NCBI GenBank assembly: GCA_022647575.1
Contig: JALCKY010000004.1
Span: 124,001-188,000, forward strand
Direction: 5' to 3'
Source of the DNA: Lachnospiraceae bacterium
GTDB taxonomy: Bacteria; Bacillota; Clostridia; Lachnospirales; Lachnospiraceae
DNA: 64,000 bases
In this document: positions 23,909 to 32,368 of the stretch, piece by piece
Numbering within the stretch: the first letter of the stretch is position 1
Layout of the letters: every line of letters begins with the position of its first letter
Notes under the pieces: generated by a model
What the model was told of the DNA's origin: nothing
Database searches by the model: none
What the model saw: the letters and a program-made list of their open reading frames with translations, nothing else
Translations under genes and position numbers: made by a program

Positions 23909-23984
23909 TTTCTGAATCGCCGGCCTGAATTTCTTCCGGCGTCATTTCCTCTGATGCTGTTTCAATTTCTTTCTTTTTACTCAT
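23811..23984 (-). pseudogene. Frameshifted N-terminus of the DEAD-box helicase
   Basis: The frame MSKKKEIETASEEMTPEEIQAG follows a good AGAAAGGAA box. It continues into the same repeat DNA as the helicase but one base out of frame, ending ...KRNGKRNSI. Removing one base within the repeats (between about 23811 and 23908) would join it to the helicase. The region is made of GTGACAGAGAAAGAAAC-like repeats with A runs, prone to slippage. Confidence 0.65.
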
Positions 23985-24061
23985 TTTAAGTTCCTTTCTG
24001 GTGAACCGACACTTAACTAAAGCACAGCGCACCGCAAAAGTCAATGAAAAGCTTTCCTGAC

Positions 24062-24093
24062 AGAAAAACAAGCCGCTCTCCCGCGCGGCTTGT
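24062..24093 (-). terminator. Terminator of the permease gene
   Basis: ACAAGCCGC (minus strand) pairs with GCGGCTTGT across an 8-base loop, followed by TTTTTCTG. Confidence 0.75.
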
Positions 24094-24108
24094 CTGATCT
24101 TTCCTTAT

Positions 24109-25572
24109 TTACTGTTTCTTTGCCGTATCTGAATCGGACGGTCCGTCCTGGCTGTCTTCCGTCCCGTACGTGCCTTCGCCGATCTTCAGGACTTCCGCCC
24201 TCTCCTCTGTCTTTACCTGAACCTTGGAATCCTTCGGCAGGATCAGGTTCAGTACGATGGCCAGAAGAGTCGCAATCACAACCGGGGACTTTCCGAAAAT
24301 AATCGTAAATGCCGCCGGGAACTGGCTCAGAGAAGACGACGCCTGTGCGATGCCGACACCGAGGGCAGCAGAAAGACCGACGATGGTCGTATTGCGGGCA
24401 TTCATTTCCGTACTGTTGATCAGCTTCATGCCGGTCATGGCGATCGTCGAGAAGACCGTGACCGTTGCGCCGCCCAGGACGCACTGGGGAATCGTTGTCA
24501 GAACGGCTGAGAATTTCGGGCAGATGCCTGCAAGGAGAATGAACCCGGCCGCAAAAGCGAATACCTTTCTTGCAACAACTTTATTCGTCGTCACGATACC
24601 GACGTTCTGGGAATAAGTTGCGGTCGGAAGTCCTCCGCAAAATGCCGTCAGGATATTGGTAAGTCCGTAGGCAATGATGCCGCCCTTCAGTTCCTGATTG
24701 GTCGGTTCACGGTTGAAGCCGCCGACCGTCGTGGAGGTAAAGTCGCCGATGGCCTGCACGGAATTAATGGCAAACAGAATGCCCAGCGCAATACAGGCGG
24801 ACGGTTCAAAAGTAATGCCGAAATGCAGCGGCTGCGGAACACTGAACCAGGCTGCGGTCCCGACACTGGAGAAATCGACCATGCCGCAGACTGCCGCGAT
24901 GATGTAGCCGACGATCATTCCCAGAAGGATCGAAGCCAGCTTGAAGACTCCCTTGCCGTAATTGTTGAACAGCATGACGGCAACCAGCGTCGCAATGGCG
25001 ATGGTCCAGTTCTGCCAGGAGCCGTAGATCAGGGCGGTGTTCAGCCCTTTCTTCGCAATCAGGTCGGCCGTGTTGGAAGTGCCGCCGGCCATATAATTGA
25101 TGGCGGTCGGGTACAGTGACAGGCCGATCGTGAAGACAACGGTTCCGGTGATGATGGCCGGGAAGAACTTGCGGATTTTTTCAGAGAAGATGCCGAAAAC
25201 AACCGCCACGACACCGCCGACAACCATGGCTCCGGTTATCGCCGCAATACCGCCGGTTTCTTCGGCAATTGCCTGCATCGAAGGCAGATACGCGAAACTG
25301 GTTCCCAGAATGACAGGAAGCGCAGATCCGATCTTGCCGCCGATCGGGAACAGCTGGATGAAAGTGGAAACGGCCGACATGACCAGGCAGGCCTGAATCA
25401 GGATGATCCGGTCATCCGAGCTCAGTCCGATGACATTTGCTATGATGATGGCCGGCGTGACGCAGCCGACGATCATCGCTACCAGATGCTGCATGGCCAG
25501 GGAAATAGATGCTCCCGCGGGAGGATTTCCTTTCCATTTGAAAAGTTCCTGATTAACCGAATGCTGGTTCAT
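24109..25572 (-). CDS. NCS2 nucleobase permease, probably xanthine/uric acid
   Basis: 487 residues, 14 helices. AMQHLVAMIVGCVTPAIIIA at the start, SVQAIGDFTSTTVGGFNREP (TM8 region) and TYSQNVGIVTTNKV with the NCS2 Q-N-x-G motif place it in the purine branch of the family. It imports xanthine, or related purines, with protons. The C-terminus is a hydrophilic 60-residue tail. The ribosome binding site is GGGGAGG. A palindrome overlaps its promoter. Xpt at 10.7 kb would convert imported xanthine to XMP. Confidence 0.88.
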   Translation of the reverse strand: MNQHSVNQELFKWKGNPPAGASISLAMQHLVAMIVGCVTPAIIIANVIGLSSDDRIILIQACLVMSAVSTFIQLFPIGGKIGSALPVILGTSFAYLPSMQAIAEETGGIAAITGAMVVGGVVAVVFGIFSEKIRKFFPAIITGTVVFTIGLSLYPTAINYMAGGTSNTADLIAKKGLNTALIYGSWQNWTIAIATLVAVMLFNNYGKGVFKLASILLGMIVGYIIAAVCGMVDFSSVGTAAWFSVPQPLHFGITFEPSACIALGILFAINSVQAIGDFTSTTVGGFNREPTNQELKGGIIAYGLTNILTAFCGGLPTATYSQNVGIVTTNKVVARKVFAFAAGFILLAGICPKFSAVLTTIPQCVLGGATVTVFSTIAMTGMKLINSTEMNARNTTIVGLSAALGVGIAQASSSLSQFPAAFTIIFGKSPVVIATLLAIVLNLILPKDSKVQVKTEERAEVLKIGEGTYGTEDSQDGPSDSDTAKKQ

Positions 25573-25623
25573 TTTTCAATGCCTCCCCGGAAAACCAAAA
25601 CAACGCCGTTCTGTTCCGAATGA

Positions 25624-25665
25624 ATCGTAGCACAAGAACCGGCGGGATACAAACTATTTTTGTAT
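25624..25665 (-). promoter_or_regulatory. Permease promoter with palindromic operator
   Basis: On the minus strand a -35 TTGTAT and a -10 TACGAT are 17 bases apart. The -35 lies within a perfect inverted repeat ATACAAA-N5-TTTGTAT (25647-25665), well placed for a repressor. No riboswitch fits in the short leader. Confidence 0.55.
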
Positions 25666-25689
25666 AATTCTAACTTTTTTTGTAATCTG

Positions 25690-26853
25690 TCAGCGGCCGC
25701 TCTCCGCCTTATATGCTTTTTTGTCTTCATAGAGCTTCCGGTCCGCTGCCGCAATCAGTTCACTGACCGGCATGGAACCGTCTTTCGGATACTCCGCCAC
25801 GCCGATGGAAACCGAAACTTCGTACGGCCTTTTACTGGCTGCATTTGCTTCACGGAATCCCTTCCGGATCTGTTCCCGTATATTCTCAACCAGCAGGGGA
25901 TTCGGAAGCTTTGCCACAATGGCGAACTCATCCCCGCCGTAACGGGCAAGGAAGACGTCATAGTCCTGTCCTACTTTTTTCAGAAGACTGCTGGTTTCCC
26001 GCAGCGCCTGGTCGCCTTCATAATGACCGTACTGATCATTGATGGACTTGAACGAATTGACGTCCATCAGGAAAAGATAAAGTCGCATCGGGGCGATTTT
26101 CTCCTCCGTGACCGAAGCCAGATAGCTGTCGAACTTCGCACGGTTGTTCATTCCCGTGAGGCCGTCTGTCGAAACCTGCATTTTCTGCATGGAAGCAAAT
26201 ACGATCAGGAGGGAAATCACGCACATCGGCCAGACGAACGGTGCATCATTGATGAAGCATGTCAGGATGCCGCCGGCCAGCGGAAAGATCACAAAGGAAA
26301 GCAGCGTGTAGTAGCCTTCGGCACTCTGCCGATTATCGGACAGCCAGATGGCACGCTTGAGCTTGACCGCTGCACCGATCAGATAGAAAACCGGAATCAC
26401 CAGCTGCAGGAAATAAAGCGAGCCCGGAACATAGCGGTTGTTTTCGTCCAGGCGGAAGAACCAGCCTGTCCAGACCGAAAGAAAGGCGATCAGGAACTGG
26501 ATCAGAATCGGGGATGAAAACAGGATCCCGTGCCTGCGGAAATTCTTCAGGGAGAAATCCATCCCGCCGGTGCGGGTGATCACAAAGAAATTGAAGATCC
26601 AGCAGATAAAGGCATACTGCGTCGCCGCGATAATGTTGACGGCATATTCCGCAATCCTGGCCGGCAGCCCCGGGAAACCGTTCAGCAGCTCCCAGAGACA
26701 GTCGACGGCAAGAGCTGTCAGCACCGCCACCACGACGCGCCGGAACGCCAGCATGCTCATCTGTTCCCCGCCGTTTGCCTTCAGTTCATAAAGGATATAG
26801 GCAAGAATCAGAATGCAGAAAAGATTCAGTTCAATGTAAATAAAAACTGTCAT
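25690..26853 (-). CDS. Membrane-bound diguanylate cyclase (GGDEF)
   Basis: 387 residues. Six hydrophobic helices (about 1-215) form an uncharacterised sensor, then a GGDEF domain at about 225-380 with TDGLTGMNNRAKFD, FLMDVNSFKSIND and an intact RYGGDEFAIV active site. The RxxD inhibitory site five residues before GGDEF is not present, so product inhibition may be weak. It makes c-di-GMP. The ATG lacks a Shine-Dalgarno and sits nine bases after the extended -10 TGCTAGAAT, so it may be leaderless. Confidence 0.9.
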   Translation of the reverse strand: MTVFIYIELNLFCILILAYILYELKANGGEQMSMLAFRRVVVAVLTALAVDCLWELLNGFPGLPARIAEYAVNIIAATQYAFICWIFNFFVITRTGGMDFSLKNFRRHGILFSSPILIQFLIAFLSVWTGWFFRLDENNRYVPGSLYFLQLVIPVFYLIGAAVKLKRAIWLSDNRQSAEGYYTLLSFVIFPLAGGILTCFINDAPFVWPMCVISLLIVFASMQKMQVSTDGLTGMNNRAKFDSYLASVTEEKIAPMRLYLFLMDVNSFKSINDQYGHYEGDQALRETSSLLKKVGQDYDVFLARYGGDEFAIVAKLPNPLLVENIREQIRKGFREANAASKRPYEVSVSIGVAEYPKDGSMPVSELIAAADRKLYEDKKAYKAESGR

Positions 26854-26862
26854 TGTATTTCT

Positions 26863-26871
26863 ATTCTAGCA
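26863..26871 (-). promoter_or_regulatory. Extended -10 of the GGDEF gene
   Basis: TGCTAGAAT on the minus strand, nine bases before the ATG at 26853. Confidence 0.4.
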
Positions 26872-26960
26872 TATCAGCAGAAGAAGTGTACGGATAAAGT
26901 ACTGATATTCATGCAAAAATATTTTTATTTCGCCAAAAGGTTTTATTTCACATGCAATTC

Positions 26961-26969
26961 TGCTATAAC
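26961..26969 (+). promoter_or_regulatory. Promoter of the amidohydrolase gene
   Basis: Extended -10 TGCTATAAC with the hexamer at 26964-26969, about 37 bases before the ATG. A GAAAGGAG box lies between. Confidence 0.45.
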
Positions 26970-27005
26970 AGAATCAGAAACCTTTCTGAAAGGAGCGCAC
27001 CATTT

Positions 27006-28403
27006 ATGAAAAAAACTCTTCTGGTTAAAAACGCCCGTACGATTGTCACCTGCGACCTTCAGGACCGCGTCCTGGAAAATGCCTATCTGTATGCCGAAGA
27101 CGGAGTCATTTCCACAGTCGGCCCGATGTCGGATCTGAATCCGGAAATGAATCCGGCTTTCCGGCCCGAAGAAGCGGAAGAAGTCATCGATGCCTCCGGA
27201 ATGCTGGTCTATCCGGGACTGGTCAATACCCACCATCATCTTTATCAGATCTTCACGCGCAATCTTCCGGAAGTCCAGAATCTGGAACTCTTTCCGTGGC
27301 TGACTGCGCTCTATGAATACTGGAAGAACATCGATCCGGACGTCATGCGCTATGCTTCCCTGTCCGGTCTCGGCGAGCTGCTGAAATGCGGCTGCACGAC
27401 CTGCTTCGATCATCATTACGTATTTCCGGAAGGAGTCGGCGGACTGATGGACGCGGAATTCCAGGCGGCTTCGGAACTCGGAATCCGTTCTGCCGTATCC
27501 CGCGGCTCCATGTCCCTCAGCAAGAAAGACGGCGGGCTTCCGCCGGATTCCGTTGTACAGCCTACCGAAGAGATCATCCGTGACTCACAGGAAGCCGTCG
27601 AGAAATTCCATGACCCGAACCGTTTCTCGATGCGCCAGGTCGTTCTGGCTCCCTGCTCTCCTTTTTCTGTTACGGCCGACCTCATGCGCGAATCCGCAAA
27701 ACTTGCGCGCTCGCTGCATGTCCGTCTTCATACGCACCTGTGCGAGACCAAGGATGAGGAACGTTTCACGCTTGAAAAAACCGGCATGCGGCCGCTGGCC
27801 TATATGGAGTCTCTCGGATGGATCGGCTCAGACGTATGGTTCGCACACGGCATCCATTTCAATGATGAAGAACTGAAGCTTCTGGCTTCAACCCATACAG
27901 GCATCGCGCACTGCCCCATTTCCAATATGAAGCTTTCCTCGGGCATCGCCCGGATTCCGGAAATGCTGAGCCTGGGAATCCCGGTCGGACTTGCCGTCGA
28001 CGGTTCCGCCAGCAACGACGGCTCCAACCTTCTTGAGGAAATGCGCGTCGGATTCCTGCTGCACCGCCTGAACGAAAGCGAAAAGGCTCCGACCGGCTAC
28101 GATATGCTGAAGATCGCGACCCGCGGTGGTGCTGCCGTTCTGGGACGCGACGATATCGGACAGCTCTCCGAAGGCATGGCTGCCGACTTCTTCATGATTG
28201 ATTCAAACCGGCTGGATCTGGTCGGTGCCCTGGATGATCCGAAAGCAGTGCTTTCCGTCGTCGGATACAAAGGTTCTGTGGCCCGTACGGTCGTCGCCGG
28301 AAAAACCGTCATGAAAGACGGAAAGCTTTTGGGAATCGATGAAGAAAAGACAGCCGCCGAGGCAGCTGTCTGCAGAAAGCATTTTCTGGATAAGAACCGC
28401 TAA
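27006..28403 (+). CDS. Amidohydrolase, 8-oxoguanine deaminase-like
   Basis: 465 residues, TIM-barrel amidohydrolase of the TrzN/AtzB/8-oxoguanine deaminase group: metal motif VNTHHHLYQ, substrate region FTRNLPEVQNLELFPWL, LHTHLCETKDE, AHGIHFNDEE and the metal aspartate in AVDGSASNDGSNL. The FTRNLPxVQxxELFxWL stretch is characteristic of 8-oxoguanine deaminases, which make urate from 8-oxoG; guanine- or triazine-type activity is an alternative. The start is behind AAAGGAG; the frame opens 18 codons further upstream without one. It sits next to the Ogg/xanthine-permease purine theme, but in its own transcript with a strong terminator. Confidence 0.85.
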   Translation: MKKTLLVKNARTIVTCDLQDRVLENAYLYAEDGVISTVGPMSDLNPEMNPAFRPEEAEEVIDASGMLVYPGLVNTHHHLYQIFTRNLPEVQNLELFPWLTALYEYWKNIDPDVMRYASLSGLGELLKCGCTTCFDHHYVFPEGVGGLMDAEFQAASELGIRSAVSRGSMSLSKKDGGLPPDSVVQPTEEIIRDSQEAVEKFHDPNRFSMRQVVLAPCSPFSVTADLMRESAKLARSLHVRLHTHLCETKDEERFTLEKTGMRPLAYMESLGWIGSDVWFAHGIHFNDEELKLLASTHTGIAHCPISNMKLSSGIARIPEMLSLGIPVGLAVDGSASNDGSNLLEEMRVGFLLHRLNESEKAPTGYDMLKIATRGGAAVLGRDDIGQLSEGMAADFFMIDSNRLDLVGALDDPKAVLSVVGYKGSVARTVVAGKTVMKDGKLLGIDEEKTAAEAAVCRKHFLDKNR

Positions 28404-28406
28404 CGT

Positions 28407-28441
28407 GAATGCCTTCCTTCGGGAAGGCATTCTTTTTTTTG
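28407..28441 (+). terminator. Strong intrinsic terminator
   Basis: GAATGCCTTCC-TTCG-GGAAGGCATTC followed by T8. Confidence 0.9.
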
Positions 28442-28443
28442 TC

Positions 28444-28665
28444 TTATTTTACAAAACCTCTGCGGAATTCCATGGAAATTTCCTTCAGTTCCTTTTTTCC
28501 GTCGATGTAATCCTGATACATCTCATCCCCGAGTCCGCAGGCGCAGCCGTCGCAGTTCCCGTCACAGTTTCCGATGGAATCCCTGACTATTTTCTCGCGC
28601 TGGGCGCGCGTCGTATTCTTAATAAGATATCTGTCTTCCTGTGATTCCTGTTTTTCTGATTTCAT
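28444..28665 (-). CDS. Small cysteine-rich hypothetical protein
   Basis: 73 residues, MKSEKQESQEDRYLIKNTTR, then a cysteine cluster GNCDGNCDGCACGLGDEMYQDYIDG (four cysteines in ten residues) and a C-terminal helix. Proteins with a YLIK(N/D)TT...CDGC...MYQDYIDGK pattern are familiar from Lachnospiraceae but have no known function; the cysteines could bind iron-sulfur or zinc. The start is behind AGAGGAG; the frame extends upstream without support. Monocistronic. Confidence 0.65.
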   Translation of the reverse strand: MKSEKQESQEDRYLIKNTTRAQREKIVRDSIGNCDGNCDGCACGLGDEMYQDYIDGKKELKEISMEFRRGFVK

Positions 28666-28810
28666 GAAGTTCTCCTCTCCGGCGTTTCCGTCTCCGCCGT
28701 CATCCCTTATCCATTTGTAAATTAAATTGTAGCAGGAAACTTTTTTTCTGCAATCCTCGAAATCGCTTTTCCTGCATCCGTTATGCCGTACCATCTGCGG
28801 AAGACATAAA

Positions 28811-28846
28811 TTTGTTTCAGTTTTGTTGTGGGTCATCGTTTATATT
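28811..28846 (+). promoter_or_regulatory. Direct-repeat promoter, copy 5 (remote)
   Basis: TTTGTTT at 28811-28817 and TTTGTTG at 28822-28828 (11-bp step), then TATATT at 28841-28846. Spacing is identical to copies 1 and 3 in the double-glycine island 22 kb away. Confidence 0.6.
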
Positions 28847-28898
28847 AAAAAAAATAATTTGAGAAATGAATCATACATCAGACAGCGGAGAATAAGCG

Positions 28899-29438
28899 AT
28901 GAGGATACTGATCATGGGACAGCCGCGGAGCGGCAAGAGCACGCTCGCAAAAAGGATGGCAGGGCTGACCGGATTCGCGGTGATCAATACGGACAGATAC
29001 AGGAGAGAATGGGGATACCATGAACCATGGAAGGGCTATCCTACCGAAATTTCGCCGCAGAACCAGCCCATTTTCTACCAGCGCCTGACCGACCTGTGCG
29101 GAAGCTCCGATGTCATCATCGAAGGATCCGCGATAGCGCCTGAAGACAGCGCGCTTCTTTGTCCGTCGGCATCGGTGCTTCTTGGCCGGCCGGGCCTTTC
29201 CCCAGAGGGCATGTTTGCCGCAAGCCGCAGGTACGATACTGACTGGACGTCCAGGAGGGAAGACGATTACCTGCTGAAACTTTTCTCGGACTATCATAAC
29301 TATACAGTTAAATGGTTCCGGGACAATGGCGCAATAGCCGTCGACACGACGGATTATGAGAAGGGACTTGCGGATGCGGAGGCCTGCCTCATGGATGAAT
29401 ACCGGCATGCGCTGCATGCAAGTACTGATGCACTTTAA
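28899..29438 (+). CDS. P-loop NTPase, adenylate-kinase/topology-modulation-like
   Basis: 179 residues. Walker A GQPRSGKST at 7-15; INTDRYRREWGYHEPWKG and VIIEGSAI resemble small-molecule kinases and FlaR-type proteins. A lid-like R-R stretch (DWTSRREDDY) follows. The substrate is not identifiable: nucleotide, sugar or cofactor kinase. It follows GCGGAGAA at the ATG. Its promoter carries the same direct repeats as the leader-peptide genes, so it may belong to their regulon. A CGGCTGTAC/GTACAGCCG hairpin at 29439-29464 follows. Confidence 0.7.
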   Translation: MRILIMGQPRSGKSTLAKRMAGLTGFAVINTDRYRREWGYHEPWKGYPTEISPQNQPIFYQRLTDLCGSSDVIIEGSAIAPEDSALLCPSASVLLGRPGLSPEGMFAASRRYDTDWTSRREDDYLLKLFSDYHNYTVKWFRDNGAIAVDTTDYEKGLADAEACLMDEYRHALHASTDAL

Positions 29439-29464
29439 CGGCTGTACTATTTACGGTACAGCCG
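29439..29464 (+). terminator. Hairpin between convergent genes
   Basis: CGGCTGTAC and GTACAGCCG with an 8-base loop; the following bases are only moderately T-rich, so termination is probably weak. Confidence 0.5.
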
Positions 29465-29497
29465 CTCTTCTGTCTTAACCGGTTTGAAGTTTTCTTT

Positions 29498-32125
29498 CTA
29501 TTTCAGCACATTGTTAATTGCCGTCTTCATCGTATCCGACACCGCGCCATCCCCGCCGAGGATCCAGACATCGCCCGCATTCCCGATGATCGTCTTCTGG
29601 TCATCCGTAAGCGATGTGCCGCTGCCATCCACGAGCAGGATCGTCCCGCCGGACTTTCCGGCAAGCGCCGCTCCCACGAGGGCATCCGGATAGTTTGTCC
29701 CTGTCGCGACGGCAAGTACCGGGGCATAGCCGTCGAACAGCTTGTTAATGACATCGATCGACGTGCCGTAGCGGTCCGTCCCTTCATAGCGCGCCGTCTT
29801 CATGACCGTCAGCTGCTTCTCAACATCAGGGCTCACCGCCTTTTCACCGCCGACGATGATGGCCTTTCCGAAGTTCTCCGCGATCGCAAGCGAGTCCGCC
29901 GTTAGCTTCCCGTCGCTCCCCGCAAGGAGGATCGGCATCTTCTTTGCGTAGGCATAGGAGGAAATCGACAGCGCATCCGGGAAGTTCTGCCCGGAGCAGA
30001 TGATGATCGTATCCGCATCGCTGCTGTCGATGACACGCCGTGCCACAAGGTCAGCCGTCTGCGTGCGGTCACTTCCCCAGATGCGCTCCGTCGTGATGCT
30101 CTTCGCTTCAACAGCCGCTTTCATATCATCGGAAATCGCAGCCGTCCCGCCGACGATGATGACGTTCGTCACCTTGAGGGATGCAAGAAGATCTGCCGTC
30201 TGCTGTGTGAGCTGCCCCGGCTCCGTCAGGATGACCGGGCAGTCTTTCACGCCGGCAAGGGAAGAGGCCGAAAGGGCGTCCGGCCAGTTCTCGCCCGAGG
30301 CAAGGACTGCCGTTTCGCAGCCGTTCGGGAATGCCTTCTTTACCGTCTCGGTCATCGTATCATAGCGTGTCGTCCCAAAGACCCGTGCGGAGGACGATGC
30401 CCGGAAATGGGCCGTGATGGTGCGGTCGCTGGAGACAGCGATGTCGATCGTCGCACCGGTACCGATGGACTTGCCGTCTTCGTACCAGCCGAGGAACGTA
30501 TAGCCTTCCTTTGCTGAAGCTTTCAGCGTTACGCTTGTCCCTTCGACATAAGTCCCGCCGCCCGTGACGGTGCCGCCGGAAGACGGGGATGCGGATGCCG
30601 TGATGGTGTAATATGTATGTACAGGATCTGCTGCGAAATTTGCCGTATATGTTGCCGATGTATAACTATTACTTGTACGATTCTTTGCAGGAATAAATAC
30701 TGCATTCGTGGATACCTGATTACCTTCCTGATCTGTCCAATTCACGAAATGATACCCGCTTTTGGCTGTTGCCGTAGAACCGGAGGATGTGCCATATGTC
30801 TCTTTGATGTTTTCGCTTTCAAGACTTACCGTTCCCATCCTCTGATCAGCCGATTCATAACAGATGGTGATGAGCGGATTCAAATACGGATAACCGCCAT
30901 TCGTACCGCTTGCCTGATGCCACGTATTATAGGAACCAGTGATCTGCCCGGTCACCCATGTATTCAGCGAATCGACCAGTGCATTTTCAGTTTTGGTTGC
31001 TGCTTTCATCTGATTGGCTGAAAGTGATGTGCCAACAGCATCATTTGTGTTTCCAGCACCTTTATCTGGTTCTATGCCTGACTGCCAATAACAATGTTCG
31101 ACTTTTCCCGGGGAAGTAAGTTGACCTATGATACAGCCGGCATAGTTATTTCGACTTCCATTCGTGGCGTTTACCACACCGGCATTATAGCAGTTCTCTG
31201 CATAATTGCCCTCACCGATGATACCTCCCGCAATGCTATTAAAACCGTTAACGCTACAATTTGCTGTCACGCTCCCAATATTACAGCAATTTCTCACATT
31301 GCATAAACCACTTCCGAGAATACCTCCGGCATTGGCTGTACTGGCGTTATATGCTGTTGTTTCTGCCGATATCCTACCAGTATTGCTGCAATTTGTTATT
31401 TGATTATTAGCAAAACTCGAATGACCAGCAATCCCGCCACAATCTATTTGAAAAACATGTCCGGGCTGACTGATTGTCCCTGAAAAACTGCAGTTGTCTA
31501 TCTCGGAGGCACATTCACCGGCAATACCACCGCATTCAGCGCTGCTGCATTGATTGATGTCCATATTCACGCTGGAACTGCAGTTCAGGATTTTGCCATC
31601 AGAGAATCCAACGATTCCACCGGCAAAAATACCTGCTGTGCCAGGCAAATCGTTGTTTACGATGCTCCCAGCCACATCAACATTCCTGATGAGTGAATCC
31701 TCATAAGCTACGCCAAAGAAACCGTAGTGCATATCCATGCTGACAGCAATACCGATTCCACTGACCTTATGCCCTCTGCCATCGAATGTTCCATTAAACC
31801 AATGTTTGTCACTTTCACTATTATAATATCCGATTGGTAGCCAACGATGTCCATTCAATTCAATGTTTGCGGACAGGGACACCGCCTTCCCGGTAAAAGA
31901 ATCAGCCGTCTGTCCGTTCATCCCGTTCACGATGACCGCTAGTCCTGCCAGCTCAGCTGCGCAATCTATTGTGAACGAAGTAGCCGTCGCATTGTACCAG
32001 CTTATGTCATAATTATTGACATCAGTCCAATTATCCGTATCCGCACTAACTGACATCATTCCCGCAGGTATGAGCGCCAATACCATGCTGAGTACCATCA
32101 GAACCGCAGTTATTTTTTTCTTCAT
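29498..32125 (-). CDS. Secreted protein with GLUG-like repeats and three cell-wall-binding-2 repeats
   Basis: 875 residues: signal peptide MKKKITAVLMVLSMVLALIPAG...ADT (about 29), a region of five GLUG-like repeats (AGGIVGFS..NCSSS, CGGIAGEC..NCSFSG and so on, rich in paired cysteines), InlB-type B-repeat sequence (ITASASPSSGGTVTGGGTY), then three CWB2 repeats (ARVFGTTRYDTM..., IWGSDRTQTADL..., YEGTDRYGTSID...) that bind secondary wall polymers non-covalently. A surface adhesin or S-layer-associated protein is likely. The final 1.1 kb is almost identical to the neighbouring gene at 32369. Ribosome binding site AGGGTGG. Confidence 0.88.
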   Translation of the reverse strand: MKKKITAVLMVLSMVLALIPAGMMSVSADTDNWTDVNNYDISWYNATATSFTIDCAAELAGLAVIVNGMNGQTADSFTGKAVSLSANIELNGHRWLPIGYYNSESDKHWFNGTFDGRGHKVSGIGIAVSMDMHYGFFGVAYEDSLIRNVDVAGSIVNNDLPGTAGIFAGGIVGFSDGKILNCSSSVNMDINQCSSAECGGIAGECASEIDNCSFSGTISQPGHVFQIDCGGIAGHSSFANNQITNCSNTGRISAETTAYNASTANAGGILGSGLCNVRNCCNIGSVTANCSVNGFNSIAGGIIGEGNYAENCYNAGVVNATNGSRNNYAGCIIGQLTSPGKVEHCYWQSGIEPDKGAGNTNDAVGTSLSANQMKAATKTENALVDSLNTWVTGQITGSYNTWHQASGTNGGYPYLNPLITICYESADQRMGTVSLESENIKETYGTSSGSTATAKSGYHFVNWTDQEGNQVSTNAVFIPAKNRTSNSYTSATYTANFAADPVHTYYTITASASPSSGGTVTGGGTYVEGTSVTLKASAKEGYTFLGWYEDGKSIGTGATIDIAVSSDRTITAHFRASSSARVFGTTRYDTMTETVKKAFPNGCETAVLASGENWPDALSASSLAGVKDCPVILTEPGQLTQQTADLLASLKVTNVIIVGGTAAISDDMKAAVEAKSITTERIWGSDRTQTADLVARRVIDSSDADTIIICSGQNFPDALSISSYAYAKKMPILLAGSDGKLTADSLAIAENFGKAIIVGGEKAVSPDVEKQLTVMKTARYEGTDRYGTSIDVINKLFDGYAPVLAVATGTNYPDALVGAALAGKSGGTILLVDGSGTSLTDDQKTIIGNAGDVWILGGDGAVSDTMKTAINNVLK
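29500..30590. repeat. Duplicated CWB2/B-repeat segment, copy 1
   Basis: Nearly identical by eye to 32370-33470 over about 1.1 kb. The two differ by scattered single-base changes, mostly at third codon positions. Confidence 0.85.
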
Positions 32126-32169
32126 CTTTTTCTACCACCCTATTGAAAACATCCTTCACTTTTTTCTTC

Positions 32170-32290
32170 CCATGCAATCATTGGTTCCATTTATTAGTTC
32201 CATTTCACGCGGAAAGTTCGTAGTAAATTTCTTACAAATTTTCATAATTTGATTTGTGAATTTTTCAGCTATTGAAAAGAGAGTGCCACA
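32170..32290. repeat. Duplicated upstream region, copy 1
   Basis: About 120 bp in common with 35490-35610, including a stretch around TTACAAATTTTCATAATTTGATTTG. These are the shared 5' regions of the two cell-wall-binding genes or their operon. Confidence 0.75.
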
Positions 32291-32336
32291 TAAAAAAAAC
32301 ACGCTAACCGCCATTTGCATGACAGATCAGCGTGTT
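32291..32336 (-). terminator. Terminator of the second cell-wall-binding gene
   Basis: On the minus strand AACACGCT...AGCGTGTT followed by T6 or more, with a long loop. It sits just downstream of the stop at 32369. Confidence 0.65.
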
Positions 32337-32368
32337 ATCTTTATAAGGTGCCTTTCTTCTTTTAACTT

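Noticed and set aside
22088-23989. A 633-codon open frame on the plus strand
   Set aside because: It lies entirely antisense to the DEAD-box helicase and mirrors its codon bias; the helicase motifs are unambiguous.
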